A stretch of DNA of 64,000 nt from Martinezella rhizogenes (GTDB taxonomy: Bacteria; Pseudomonadota; Alphaproteobacteria; Rhizobiales; Rhizobiaceae), in the NCBI RefSeq assembly GCF_007002745.1, contig NZ_SGNY01000001.1:1025927-1089926 (forward strand). Reading direction: 5' to 3'. The position numbers were made by a program, and so were the translations under genes. The stretch's first letter is position 1. The number at the start of each line of letters is the position of its first letter. Below are positions 52,150 to 61,005 of the stretch, piece by piece. The notes under the pieces were generated by a model. That model searched no databases, was not told the origin of the DNA, and saw only the letters and a list, made by a program, of their open reading frames with translations.

Positions 52150-52343
52150 GAGCCAACGAGTTTCGTTCCGACCGCGTTACCTGCCATTTGTTCTTGCGGT
52201 CGGATTTTCGATGAAGGCCCTTTAATGCCGTCTCTATGATACCGTGAGTGCCGGGAAAATAAGGCTTTTAACCGCAGGTTCCCGGATTTTCCCAGATATT
52301 CCCGGTTAATGCCTACTCCTGCCACCTGTTATTGCGGGTTACA
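52150..52343. other. Prophage left end with transposase-site repeats (L1, L2)
   Basis: Read inward from 52343, the terminus TGTAAC is followed by CCGCAATAACAGGTGGCAGG (52337 to 52318). A close copy, CCGCAAGAACAAATGGCAGG, lies at 52199 to 52180 (17 of 20 bases equal). The 138-bp separation at this end against 22 bp at the right end is the asymmetry of Mu attL. Between them are three GGGAA/TTCCC-type repeats (52255-52306). Confidence 0.85.
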
Positions 52344-52404
52344 CTTGGCCCGAGGATCCACAAACCGGCGCACCATGGATCCTCGGGTCAAGCCCGAGGA
52401 TGAC
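52344..52404. repeat. Right half of the extragenic palindrome (target site)
   Basis: CTTGG (52344-52348) repeats the bases before the other end. CCCGAGGATCCA then follows, and after a 15-base spacer TGGATCCTCGGGTCAAGCCCGAGGATGACG, the inverted copy of the rebuilt left arm. The prophage entered 5 bases from the centre of the first arm. Confidence 0.85.
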
Positions 52405-52443
52405 GACGATTTTTCAGCCACCCCACTATGGGTGGAACCACGC

Positions 52444-53103
52444 TCACCATCTAATGCTATACCGCGCACTCACCCCCGGCCGGAAATGATCCGCAAAACC
52501 CTGATCGAGCGTCCCCCGCACAGTCAGGTGATCGCCCAGTTTCTGCTCCACCGCCACGCCGCTGCTGAACTCATTGAAACTGTTGCGGCTGGCCCCCGTC
52601 AGCACAAAAGCGGTGCCGGTCTCGGAGCGGGAAAGCCGCAATGACTGCGACACGTCAAGACCGTTCCATTGCTGCGCCGTGCCATCATAACGCACGGTGA
52701 AATTGCGGTTCGCCTCGATATCCAGTTCCGGCGTGACAATACGCTTCTGCTGCGAAGTCACGGAAACGCTGCTCGATCCCGTCAGCGCGTTGAACAGCAC
52801 ACCGACATCGCGGGCAAGCGAAACACCGGGCAGCTGTTCGGCAAGCAGCGTGACATTGCCCCACACCCGCACCGGCGTATCCACCACCTGCCCCGTCTTT
52901 GAAGCACTCATGCCCATTTCCAGCCCTGCCCGGATCGGCGTATCGACCGGCAGCTTCGCGCCGATGCGCGCCGTATAGGAACGGTCGGAATTCTTGACCG
53001 GCTTCCAGATCAGCCCGGCCTCATCGGCAAGAGCTGATGTTGAAATCCCCACCAACGCCATAAGCGGCAGACCGAAGATGAAAATGGATGTGCGTGATGG
53101 CAT
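52444..53103 (-). CDS. Secreted beta-barrel-like outer-membrane protein
   Basis: 219 residues from ATG 53103, with AAGAT upstream; the frame opens at 53121. Signal peptide IFGLPLMALVGISTSALADEA, then amphipathic strands (RSYTARIGAKLPV; NRNFTVRYDGTA; HLTVRGTLDQGF) and a C-terminal aromatic end (YSIRW) typical of outer-membrane barrels. The family is not recognised. It is the first host gene after the prophage and is convergent with the repressor. Confidence 0.7.
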   Translation of the reverse strand: MPSRTSIFIFGLPLMALVGISTSALADEAGLIWKPVKNSDRSYTARIGAKLPVDTPIRAGLEMGMSASKTGQVVDTPVRVWGNVTLLAEQLPGVSLARDVGVLFNALTGSSSVSVTSQQKRIVTPELDIEANRNFTVRYDGTAQQWNGLDVSQSLRLSRSETGTAFVLTGASRNSFNEFSSGVAVEQKLGDHLTVRGTLDQGFADHFRPGVSARYSIRW

Positions 53104-53390
53104 ATCTTGTTCCCAAGCCATTTAAGGGCATGCCGGGAGACCCGGTCATGCACGGTAAAAGTCGAGTCCAACGAGATTGTCGGCGACGAAGGCCACCCAT
53201 CAGGATGACCCGCTTTCCCAGAATGGCAACACGAAGCAGCCGGGAAATCATGTTGGCTATTGTGCCAGATGAACGGGAGATGAACAAGCGCATATGCAGC
53301 AAATTATGTGCAGTGCGATGAAGATGGGATTAGCACTACGCCCTCATGGCCTCATTTCGCCAATTGCGGTCATATCATTGGAACCTGGTG

Positions 53391-54359
53391 TCACACCACA
53401 AACCCACCGAACTGATTCTGGTAAGCCGTTGGACTTACGCCCGTTCGTTTTCGGAAGTGGTGCCTGAAGGTATCAGACGATCCAATCCCTACGGCTGCTG
53501 CGATCTCATCGATGCTGTGACGTCGCGCGATTAGGAGAGATTTGGCCGCCTCAATCCTTTCACCAACAAGCCATTCACCAGGTGGCCCACCCGTTGCTTC
53601 GGTAAAACGGCGGACGAAGGTCCGCAAGCTCATTCCGCATTCGGATGCCATTTGTTCTAATGTCCATGGCCTACAAAGGTGAGCGCGCATCTTATCCAAG
53701 AGTGGAGCGACGGCTGACTGGTGCGCAGCCGGAACGGGGCGCTCCAGAAATTGGGCCTGTCCGCCTTTACGATGGGCGGGCATCACAAGCCGCCGTGCAA
53801 CCGAGTTTGCAGCCTCAGCGCCGTAGTCCTGACGAACGATCTCGATTAAGAGATCAATTCCTGCCGCGCTTCCGGCCGATGTGTAGATGCGCTCGTGAGA
53901 GCGATAAAGTGACACTTCGTCCACGAGAACTGCCGCGTGGCGGGACCGGAGAGCGTCGGCATAGCGCCAATGCGTGGTCGCGGTCGCGCCATCGAGAAGG
54001 CCTGTGGCTGCAAGCACAAACGCGCCAGAACAGATCGATGCCAATCGTGCTCCACGCTCATGCGCCTTGCGGAGCAGATTGATGAGGCTCTGCGGAACCG
54101 CCTCATCTATGCCTCTCCATCCAGGCACTACGATGATGTCGGCCTTGTCGATTAATTCAGGCCCACAATCAGGTGTCAACAGGAACCCGCCATGAGCGCG
54201 AAGCGGTCCCTCTTCGACTGCGCAGCTCGCAAACCTGTACCAGGTATCCCCCATCTCAGGCCGAGGAAGCCCAAATATCTCGGCGACGATACCGAACTCG
54301 AAGGTGCAGAGACCATCATAGAGAACAGCGACAACTAGGGGACCGTTTAAATTTGGCAT
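53391..54359 (-). CDS. ftrA: GlxA-family transcriptional regulator FtrA
   Basis: 322 residues from ATG 54359; the frame opens at 54428. It has an N-terminal DJ-1/PfpI-type domain (VVAVLYDGLCTFEFGI; ADIIVVPGW; RLASICSGAFVLA with the nucleophile-elbow Cys) and a C-terminal AraC helix-turn-helix pair (WTLEQMASECGMSLRTFVRRF; IDEIAAAVGIGSSDTFRHHFRK). FtrA-type regulators control the adjacent rhodanese gene, which lies divergently 86 bp away. Confidence 0.9.
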   Translation of the reverse strand: MPNLNGPLVVAVLYDGLCTFEFGIVAEIFGLPRPEMGDTWYRFASCAVEEGPLRAHGGFLLTPDCGPELIDKADIIVVPGWRGIDEAVPQSLINLLRKAHERGARLASICSGAFVLAATGLLDGATATTHWRYADALRSRHAAVLVDEVSLYRSHERIYTSAGSAAGIDLLIEIVRQDYGAEAANSVARRLVMPAHRKGGQAQFLERPVPAAHQSAVAPLLDKMRAHLCRPWTLEQMASECGMSLRTFVRRFTEATGGPPGEWLVGERIEAAKSLLIARRHSIDEIAAAVGIGSSDTFRHHFRKRTGVSPTAYQNQFGGFVV

Positions 54360-54445
54360 GATATGCCCGTATAATGTCATACACGCCAATTGCAAGCACA
54401 AACACCCTTGAGTGAAAATGAGGCTCACACGTCAAGGAGCCGAAA

Positions 54446-54847
54446 ATGTCTAACGCCGTCATTTCCATCCCCGCCGCCCCCAGCGACATTGCTCGCGAAC
54501 ATTTTGCCGCTGAATTCACGTTCGAGACGGATTGCTGGGACGTTCATGCTGCACTCGCAGAAGAGCAAGGTTTCGTCCTTCTGGACGTGCGCGGGCCAGC
54601 AATGTTTGCCGAGGGGCATGTACCTGGAGCTGTTCATCTGCCCCATGGCAAGATGACCCGCGCCAAAATGGACCGCTGGCCAGCCGACACTCTCTTCGTA
54701 ACCTATTGCGCAGGTCCTCACTGTAATGGAGCGGCGCGTGGAGCACTCCGCCTTGCCGAACTCGGCCGCCCGGTAAAAATCATGGCAGGCGGCATCACTG
54801 GCTGGATTGATGAAGGCTTCGAACTCGCCAAAGGTCCTGAAGCGTGA
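54446..54847 (+). CDS. Rhodanese-like sulfurtransferase
   Basis: A 133-residue single-domain protein. The active loop is C88-A-G-P-H-C93-N-G-A (TYCAGPHCNG), with a normal rhodanese FVLLDVRGPAMFAEGHVPGAVHLP region before it. It moves a sulfane sulfur to cyanide or other acceptors. It is divergent from ftrA and overlaps the GNAT gene start (GTGA), so the two form an operon under FtrA. Confidence 0.92.
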   Translation: MSNAVISIPAAPSDIAREHFAAEFTFETDCWDVHAALAEEQGFVLLDVRGPAMFAEGHVPGAVHLPHGKMTRAKMDRWPADTLFVTYCAGPHCNGAARGALRLAELGRPVKIMAGGITGWIDEGFELAKGPEA

Positions 54848-55290
54848 ATTACACGATCCAGACGCCCACCCTGTCCGACACTTCGGCTCTATACCGATTG
54901 ATCAAGGAGCACGCAGCGTTCGAGAAAAGCGTCGCATCTCTGACAGAGATCGACCTCGGCTTACTCCAGTGTCAGCATGAAGCCATTCGGTTCCTTGTTG
55001 CGGCCGAGGGGCAAACGCTCCTCGGCTATGCAGCGCTGACTTTCGATTGGTCAGTCTGGCGAGCGCAACGTTATGCTCATCTGGATTGCCTGTTCGTTTC
55101 CGAACTCAATCGCGGAGGAGGCATCGGTAGGCGACTGTTTACTGCAGCAAAAATCCTTGCAATGCAGGAAGGCGTCGACCGAATGGAATGGCAGACTCCG
55201 ATCTGGAACGAGCAAGCTGTTCGTTTTTACCGTCGTGAGGGAGCGGATTACCAGAACAAGTCGCGCTTCATCATAACATTTGGACAGTGA
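54844..55290 (+). CDS. GNAT family N-acetyltransferase
   Basis: A 148-residue protein with the GNAT plan: beta-alpha start (IQTPTLSDTSALYRLIKEHAAF), ALTFDWSVWRAQRYAHLDCLFVS and the acetyl-CoA loop RGGGIGRRLFTAAK (about residues 90-103), then NEQAVRFYRREGA. Similar to spermidine/diamine acetyltransferase-like members. Start GTG 54844 overlaps the rhodanese stop. Substrate unknown. Confidence 0.88.
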   Translation: MNYTIQTPTLSDTSALYRLIKEHAAFEKSVASLTEIDLGLLQCQHEAIRFLVAAEGQTLLGYAALTFDWSVWRAQRYAHLDCLFVSELNRGGGIGRRLFTAAKILAMQEGVDRMEWQTPIWNEQAVRFYRREGADYQNKSRFIITFGQ

Positions 55291-55439
55291 CCTGTCGGTT
55301 CACGGATCGCCAAATGATGCTATTCAGCGGACTCTGCATGACAGCTTCGGGCCAAAATCCGACACCCTCCTCAGCCCAAACAAAAAAGGCCGCAGCTTTC
55401 GCCACGGCCCCTTGTTCAATCAGCTTGCACTGAAGAAGA

Positions 55440-56918
55440 TTATTCGGCGTCGCCTTCAGCGGCCTTTTTCTTGGCCGGAGCCTTCTTCTTCGGAGCGGCT
55501 TCTTCGCCTTCAGCGGCGTCGTCAGCCTTGGCAGCAGCCTTTTTCTTGGCCGGGGCCTTCTTCTTGGTTTCCGTAGCTTCTTCGGCATCGTCAGCCAGAA
55601 GCTCTTCCTTGGAAACGGTCTTGTCCGTTACCGAGATTTCGGAGAGCAGCTTGTCGATGACCTTTTCTTCGAAGATCGGAGCGCGCAGCGAAGCGGAAGC
55701 GCCGGGCGTGTTGCGGAAGAAATCGAGGATTTCCTTCTGCTGGCCGGGGAACTGCTGCAGCTGCTGGAACAGCGCGCGCTGCATTTCTTCTTCGGTCACT
55801 TCAACGCCGGCCTTTTCGCCGATTTCGGAGAGAACGAGGCCGAGACGGACGCGGCGCTCAGCAAGCTTGCGATATTCTTCGCGGGCTTCTTCTTCGGTCG
55901 TGTCTTCGTCAGCGAAGGTCTTGCCGGACTGGGCGAGATCGGTGTTGATCTGGCGCCAGATGTTGTCGAACTCGGCGTCAACCAGGCCAGCCGGCGTGTC
56001 GAACTTGTACATTTCGTCCAGCTGGTCGAGGATCTGACGCTTGACCTTCTGGCGGGTGATGTTGCCGTACTGGCTTTCGATCTGGCCCTTGACGATTTCC
56101 TTCAGCTTTTCAGCCGATTCGAGACCGAGCTTTTCAGCCAGCTCGTCGTTGATTTCAACGGCAGCAGCAGCGGCAACTTCCTTGACGGTGATGTCGAAGT
56201 TGGCTTCCTTGCCGGCAAGGTTTGCAGCCGGATAGTCAGCAGGGAAGGTCACGGTGATGGTCTTTTCATCGCCAGCCTTGACGCCGACCAGCTGGTCTTC
56301 GAAGCCGGGGATGAAGCGGCCCGAACCGAGAACCAGTTCAGCATCTTCAGCAGCGCCGCCGTCGAAGGCAACGCCGTCAACCTTGCCGAGATAGTTCATG
56401 GTAACGCGGTCGCCATCGGCAGCCTTGCCCTTCTTGGCCTCGAAGGTGCGGGCGCTCTCAGCGATCTTCAGGATCTGCTCGTTGATTTCGTCTTCAGAGA
56501 CTTCAACAACTTCGCGGGTAACCTTGATACCGTCATTGGCCTTCAGTTCGATGGCCGGGATGATTTCATAGGCAACGGTGAATTCGAAATCGGATTCAGC
56601 CGACAGGATCTTTTCGGCTTCCTGCTCGTCTTCGGTCATGGAGATGGCCGGCTGGGTAGCAGACTTCTCGCCGCGGCTGGAAAGGATTTCGGTCGGCTTT
56701 TCACGAACCAGCTCGTTGACGAGGTCGGCCATGATGGACTTGCCATACATCTTCTTCAGGTGGCCCATCGGCACTTTGCCGGGACGGAAGCCGTTGATGC
56801 GAACCTTGTCCTTGGCGTCAACCAGGCGCTCGTCCAGACGGGCCTTCATGTCGGCGGCCGGAATAACGACCTTGAGTTCGCGCTTCAGCCCTTCAGCGAG
56901 CGTTTCGATAACCTGCAT
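55440..56918 (-). CDS. tig: Trigger factor (peptidyl-prolyl isomerase)
   Basis: 492 residues from ATG 56918. The ribosome-binding domain carries the [23 protein letters not shown] signature (about 43-65). The FKBP-type isomerase domain follows ([47 protein letters not shown]), then the helical arm domain. The last 60 residues are a Lys/Ala/Pro-rich and acidic tail ([11 protein letters not shown] repeated) beyond the usual end of the family. The ORF could start at 56993, but family alignment fixes 56918. Confidence 0.95.
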   Translation of the reverse strand: MQVIETLAEGLKRELKVVIPAADMKARLDERLVDAKDKVRINGFRPGKVPMGHLKKMYGKSIMADLVNELVREKPTEILSSRGEKSATQPAISMTEDEQEAEKILSAESDFEFTVAYEIIPAIELKANDGIKVTREVVEVSEDEINEQILKIAESARTFEAKKGKAADGDRVTMNYLGKVDGVAFDGGAAEDAELVLGSGRFIPGFEDQLVGVKAGDEKTITVTFPADYPAANLAGKEANFDITVKEVAAAAAVEINDELAEKLGLESAEKLKEIVKGQIESQYGNITRQKVKRQILDQLDEMYKFDTPAGLVDAEFDNIWRQINTDLAQSGKTFADEDTTEEEAREEYRKLAERRVRLGLVLSEIGEKAGVEVTEEEMQRALFQQLQQFPGQQKEILDFFRNTPGASASLRAPIFEEKVIDKLLSEISVTDKTVSKEELLADDAEEATETKKKAPAKKKAAAKADDAAEGEEAAPKKKAPAKKKAAEGDAE

Positions 56919-57158
56919 TTTCCTAACCTTCACATCATGGCGGCGGTGCTCAGACAGCCGTTGGTTTACTTTCGAGCACTGCGCCGGAAACATCGTTCCC
57001 CGGCCGTGGCTTCCCTTATTTCTTTACACAAGCGCCTGCCGGGCAACATTGCGCCCGCGCCGGAGACAAAGGTGCAAGGGGGATGATGAACCCCGAAGCT
57101 CCCCGCATCTTATAAAGATGCACTCTGGCGCAAGCGTGGCACAGCCATGCTTTGCTTG

Positions 57159-57241
57159 TGGTGCGGGTAGAGAGACTCGAACTCCCACGCCGAAGCGTTG
57201 GTACCTAAAACCAATGCGTCTACCAATTCCGCCATACCCGC
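57159..57241 (-). tRNA. tRNA-Leu (UAG)
   Basis: A complete cloverleaf with an encoded CCA (57159-57161). Acceptor stem GCGGGTA / TACCCGC; anticodon loop TTTAGGT (anticodon TAG) on stem TTGGT / ACCAA. The variable arm with CGCTTCGGCG and the loop GAGTTCGAGTC are typical of tRNA-Leu. It lies about 240 bp upstream of the tig start. Confidence 0.95.
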
Positions 57242-57903
57242 ACGTTGGGCGGCGGTATGTCACAATGTTCAGAAAGGGTCAAGCACGCCGTTCCCCTGCC
57301 TCCGGTTTCATCAGGACTTTTCTTGGCTCCGTTCCAAGGGCGCGGATGAGTATTCCTCTTTCGCCATTTGCCCTCGGCAACAAGGGAAGGTGATGCAGCA
57401 AGGAAGGCAGCACCGGTTCCAGATAAAAAAACGGCAGGCCACGCTTGTGTCCAGAGCCTCAGCCCGCCCGCCGCCCCTGCCCCCGCAGCGACACTTATGC
57501 AGGCAGAAAATGCGCACATCATTTATGCGGCTACATTGACATTATATATAGCATCGCCGGCAACTCCCATAGCCGGGTCACCGTCAGCCGATGAGATTCG
57601 TCGCCCCTGCCCTGCACCTGCCTGTTCACGCATGGCCGGCCCTGCCGCACGGCTGCACATCTTCCGGCCATCTGGCGTCACCAAAAGCACATAAATTGGT
57701 CACAAATTATGCATGAATCGCCGCAATCGGGCTCATTTACCGTCGTGTCGTGCATTGGGTGCATAGGTGACATCTTGCTTTGTCTGTTTTTGTTTTGATT
57801 AAACCGATTATATTCATGGTCATACAGAGATCAGTTCAGCCCCGGACCCAAAGCCTCCCAAGACTGGCCGCGCGGACTGAACAGCACGAAGAGGAAAATG
57901 ACC
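57242..57903. other. Intergenic region without a recognised gene
   Basis: A 660-base gap between tRNA-Leu and the first DUF1127 gene. Short open frames on both strands (up to 108 codons) lack ribosome sites and recognisable motifs. An A+T-rich patch (ATTGACATTATATATAG, about 57535-57551) and the AT-rich stretch before 57840 could hold promoters for the DUF1127 gene. Nothing else stands out. Confidence 0.6.
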
Positions 57904-58050
57904 ATGAACATCACCCGCTCGCTGACCAACTGGCGCAAGTATCGTCAGACCGTAACCGAACTTGGCCGCATGACCGACCGCGAACTGAGTGACCTCGGCA
58001 TTGGCCGTCAGGACATCCGCCGCGTCGCCCGCACCGCCGTCGGCATCTAA
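57904..58050 (+). CDS. DUF1127 mini-protein 1 (48 aa)
   Basis: A 48-residue Arg-rich protein with the DUF1127 pattern ELGRMTDRELSDLGIGRQDIRRVAR. GAAGAGGAAAATGACC precedes ATG 57904. The family is common and multi-copy in rhizobia; members in Agrobacterium act in phosphate, carbon and RNA metabolism, with many being stress- or sRNA-controlled (recollection). A strong terminator follows at 58099. Confidence 0.92.
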   Translation: MNITRSLTNWRKYRQTVTELGRMTDRELSDLGIGRQDIRRVARTAVGI

Positions 58051-58098
58051 CAGAGACGCCCCGCCGCGCAAACGCGGCGGATGCGAGACGACCCTCCC

Positions 58099-58134
58099 AA
58101 AAAGGCCTGAGGCTCCCGCCTCTGGCCTTTTTTT
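58099..58134 (+). terminator. Rho-independent terminator of DUF1127 gene 1
   Basis: AAAAAGGCC, a mismatched base, GAGGC, a 4-base loop, GCCTC, a mismatch and GGCCTTTTTTT form a strong hairpin with a T7 run. It lies 49 bases after the stop codon. Confidence 0.92.
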
Positions 58135-58534
58135 CGTTTTTGGGCATTTCTGACGGCGTAAGCGGCTCTCTCCTGCATATGCGAAGAGCAGCGGATGAAA
58201 AAATCGCCCTATTCCCCCATGCCCGCACAACGTTTGAGCAAGGCTAAGACCGCTTTCGCTCCACTAAACCTCCCCGAAATGCCTCTTCATCGCCGCAACG
58301 GGTCGCCAGACCCATCCAAACCGCCCGAAACACAGGCATTTCCGCTTATATTTTGCTCAGATGATATTCAGAGCCGCAAATTTAGCCGACATAGTGCACA
58401 AATGCATGGCAGTAGCCTAAATTCTGCACTGCACAACATGGCTTAATGTCTATATATAAACCTCAACAGCCGAGAGCACAGAGAAACACTGAGCCGGCAG
58501 ACGAAATCAACAGAGATAGATTGAGGAAACGACC
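58135..58534. other. Intergenic region, probable promoter of the second DUF1127 gene
   Basis: A 400-base gap without a convincing gene. The part just before 58480 is A+T-rich (TGTCTATATATAAACC at about 58447-58462), with a TATATA -10-like block suitable for the leader of the second DUF1127 gene. An upstream open frame (58195-58446) has no ribosome site and no motif. Confidence 0.6.
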
Positions 58535-58678
58535 ATGAACCCTATCCGCATTGCAAAGAACTGGATCTCCTACCGCCGCACGATCAACGAACTCGGCAGC
58601 CTCTCCAACCAGGCTCTGAGCGACATCGGTCTGACCCGTTACGACATCCGTAACGTAGCAGCCCGTTCGTTCCGCTAA
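58535..58678 (+). CDS. DUF1127 mini-protein 2 (47 aa)
   Basis: A 47-residue protein with the same DUF1127 core, ELGSLSNQALSDIGLTRYDIRNVA, as the upstream copy. TTGAGGAAACGACC precedes ATG 58535. The two genes are tandem copies with different N-termini and separate terminators, so each is probably its own transcription unit. Confidence 0.92.
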   Translation: MNPIRIAKNWISYRRTINELGSLSNQALSDIGLTRYDIRNVAARSFR

Positions 58679-58735
58679 GGCGTAAACGATCGTCCCGCTG
58701 CCCGACCTCCAGGGCGCGACGATCGAGCGACAGGT

Positions 58736-58765
58736 AAAAAAAGCGGCGCCTCTGGCGCCGTTTTT
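58736..58765 (+). terminator. Rho-independent terminator of DUF1127 gene 2
   Basis: The stem CGGCGCC / GGCGCCG with a TCT loop is flanked by A-run and TTTTT. It lies 57 bases after the stop. Confidence 0.9.
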
Positions 58766-58892
58766 GATTCTGGCAGTCGGCTGGCACTTGGCATCGCTGC
58801 AAACATAACAGAGGTTCGCCCCTTCCCTGCGTGCCGCCTGCAGAAGCGCCTCCCGCAACGTGCGGTGCGATCTGACGGGCAGTGCGGCACCG

Positions 58893-59020
58893 CTTGTTTC
58901 TTCTCCCCGCCGGGGAGAAGGCGGCCCGAAGGGTCGGATGAAGGGGGCTAGCTTTCCAAATATCTCTACCCTCGCCCCCTCATCCCGCTGCCGCGGACTT
59001 CTCCCCCTCGGGGAGAAGAA
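58893..59020. repeat. Intergenic palindromic element, copy 3 (RIME-like)
   Basis: It has the outer arms TTGTTTCTTCTCCCC ... GGGGAGAAGAA with the internal halves in the order opposite to copies 1 and 2, so it is inverted relative to them. A long minus-strand open frame (58463-59134) across it is produced by the repeat and is not a gene. Confidence 0.75.
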
Positions 59021-59179
59021 GCAGGCGGCAAGCGCTCGCTCCCCAGATGCTTGCCGGCTTTTTAGCCCTGTCGCGAACTTGGTAGCCTGATTATCCTCAT
59101 ATCCGCCACCCTTAAAAATAGAGCTTGTCCGCATCTCGCATACGGCGCTACGCCAAACACATCGGGGTCGAGATCGCCG

Positions 59180-59307
59180 CTTGTTTCTTCTCCCCGCCGG
59201 GGAGAAGGTGGCCCGAAGGGTCGGATGAGGGGGCTAGCTCTCCGAATATCTCTACCCTCGCCCCCTCATCCCGCTGCCGCGGACTTCTCCCCGGCGGGGA
59301 GAAGAAG
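59180..59307. repeat. Intergenic palindromic element, copy 4 (RIME-like)
   Basis: It is nearly identical to copy 3 (same CCCCGCCGGGGAGAAGG start and CTCTACCCTCGCCCCCTCATCC centre), in the same orientation, 160 bases further on. Recent local duplication is likely. It ends 209 bases before the trmFO start. Confidence 0.75.
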
Positions 59308-59516
59308 CAGGCGGCACGCGCTCGTTTCACAATGCCCCGCGCCTCTTCCTCGCCCGCCCAATCCCAAAAACATTTGGCTGCCCCGGCCATGCATGCTAGT
59401 CATCCGCAACAATGCCGCGTCCTCTGGGACCCGCGCGAAACAATCACTCAAGAGACAGCCGCCGAACGGGAGCCTCTGCCCCGCATGCGGCCCATGGACG
59501 CCAGATGGACGCCAGC

Positions 59517-60962
59517 ATGCAAGACAAGACCCATTCTCCCATTCACGTCGTGGGCGGCGGACTGGCCGGTTCGGAAGCCGCGTGGCAGATCGCGCAGAGC
59601 GGCGTGCCCGTCATCCTGCATGAAATGCGTGGTGTGCGCGGCACGGACGCGCATAAGGGCGATAGCTTGGCGGAACTGGTCTGTTCCAACTCCTTCCGCT
59701 CGGACGATGCGACGGCCAATGCGGTCGGCGTCATCCATGCCGAAATGCGGCTTGCCGGTTCGCTGATCATGGCCTGCGCCGACAAACACCAGGTACCGGC
59801 CGGCGGTGCGCTTGCCGTCGACCGCGACGGGTTTTCGCTTGCCGTTACCGAAATGCTGGAACGTCACCCGCTGGTGACGATTGTCCGCGAGGAGGTTTCC
59901 GGCCTGCCGCCGAAGGAATGGGGCAGCACCATCATCGCCACCGGGCCGCTCACCTCGCCGGATCTGGCGGCAGCGGTCCAGGCCGAAACGGGTGAGGATG
60001 CGCTCGCCTTTTTCGACGCCATCGCCCCGATCGTCCACCGCGACAGCATCAACATGGATATCTGCTGGTACCAGTCGCGTTACGACAAGGTCGGCCCCGG
60101 CGGCACGGGCAAGGACTACATCAACTGCCCGATGGACGAAGAGCAATATAACGCCTTCATCGACGCGCTGATTGCCGGCGACACGGTCGGTTTCAAGGAA
60201 TGGGAAGGCACGCCCTATTTTGACGGCTGCCTGCCGATCGAGATCATGGCCGAACGTGGCCGCCAGACGCTGCGCCATGGCCCGATGAAACCGATGGGGC
60301 TGACCAATTCACACAACCCCACCGTCAAGGCCTATGCCGTGGTGCAGCTGCGCCAGGACAATGCGCTCGGCACGCTCTACAACATGGTCGGTTTCCAGAC
60401 CAAGCTGAAATACGGCGTGCAGGCGGATGTGTTCCGCATGATTCCGGGCCTCGAAAATGCGGAATTCGCCCGCCTCGGCGGCCTGCACCGCAACACCTAT
60501 ATCGATTCCCCTGTCCTGCTCGATCCGTCGCTGAAGCTGAAATCCCGCCCCGACCTGCGCTTCGCCGGCCAGATCACCGGCTGCGAGGGTTATGTGGAAA
60601 GCGCCTCCGTCGGCCTTCTCGCCGGCCGCTTCGCCGCCGCCGAACGCAAGGGCGAGGCCCTGAGCCTGCCGCCGGCCACCACGGCGCTTGGCTCGCTTCT
60701 CAACCACATCACCGGCGGCCATCTTTCCTCAGATGATGAGCCGGGCAAGCGTTCCTTCCAGCCGATGAACATCAATTTCGGCCTGTTCCCCGAACTGGAG
60801 CCGGGCTCCATCGTCAAACCGGAGGGCGTGAAACGTTTTCGCGGCAAGGACAAGACGATCATGAAGCGCCAGCTGGTTGCAGCGCGGGCGCTGAAGGATT
60901 GTGCGGAATGGCTGGGGACGGGCGAAACCGCCCTGGCAGTCGCTGCCGCGCAGGATCATTGA
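59517..60962 (+). CDS. trmFO: tRNA m5U54 methyltransferase, folate/FAD-dependent
   Basis: 481 residues from ATG 59517; ATG 59505 is possible and the frame opens at 59412. It has the FAD-binding [18 protein letters not shown] near the start and the family motif [17 protein letters not shown] (about 48-64), then [22 protein letters not shown] C-terminal motifs ([21 protein letters not shown]). It makes m5U54 in tRNA T-loops with methylene-THF and FADH2. The length is normal. Confidence 0.95.
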   Translation: MQDKTHSPIHVVGGGLAGSEAAWQIAQSGVPVILHEMRGVRGTDAHKGDSLAELVCSNSFRSDDATANAVGVIHAEMRLAGSLIMACADKHQVPAGGALAVDRDGFSLAVTEMLERHPLVTIVREEVSGLPPKEWGSTIIATGPLTSPDLAAAVQAETGEDALAFFDAIAPIVHRDSINMDICWYQSRYDKVGPGGTGKDYINCPMDEEQYNAFIDALIAGDTVGFKEWEGTPYFDGCLPIEIMAERGRQTLRHGPMKPMGLTNSHNPTVKAYAVVQLRQDNALGTLYNMVGFQTKLKYGVQADVFRMIPGLENAEFARLGGLHRNTYIDSPVLLDPSLKLKSRPDLRFAGQITGCEGYVESASVGLLAGRFAAAERKGEALSLPPATTALGSLLNHITGGHLSSDDEPGKRSFQPMNINFGLFPELEPGSIVKPEGVKRFRGKDKTIMKRQLVAARALKDCAEWLGTGETALAVAAAQDH

Positions 60963-61005
60963 ATGATCGAAGCATCGGCCAGGCAACGTTCCGTGGCCAA
61001 TGCCG

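Larger units (their letters stand above)
11878..52343 (-). mobile_element. Mu-like transposable prophage with P2-type tail (40,466 bp)
   Basis: Both termini were found by eye. The element begins TGTAGC (11878) and ends GTTACA (52343), with CTTGG duplicated on each side (11873-11877 and 52344-52348). The host sequence is continuous when the element is removed. The contents are repressor, Ner, MuA/MuB-like transposition genes, GemA, Mor, Mu-type terminase, portal and head, P2-type tail, lysis and modification genes. No gene looks broken, so it may be inducible. It is read from right to left in this window. The module mix is like BcepMu-type phages (recollection). Confidence 0.95.

Noticed and set aside
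53346..53534. 62-codon plus-strand open frame at the 3' end of ftrA
   Set aside because: Antisense to the conserved AraC helix-turn-helix; no ribosome site.
58463..59134. 223-codon minus-strand open frame
   Set aside because: It crosses a RIME-like repeat and the DUF1127 terminator, antisense to the real DUF1127 gene, and has no motif or ribosome site.
59125..59766. 213-codon plus-strand open frame before trmFO
   Set aside because: Built from repeat copy 4 and an out-of-frame overlap of trmFO; no motif.
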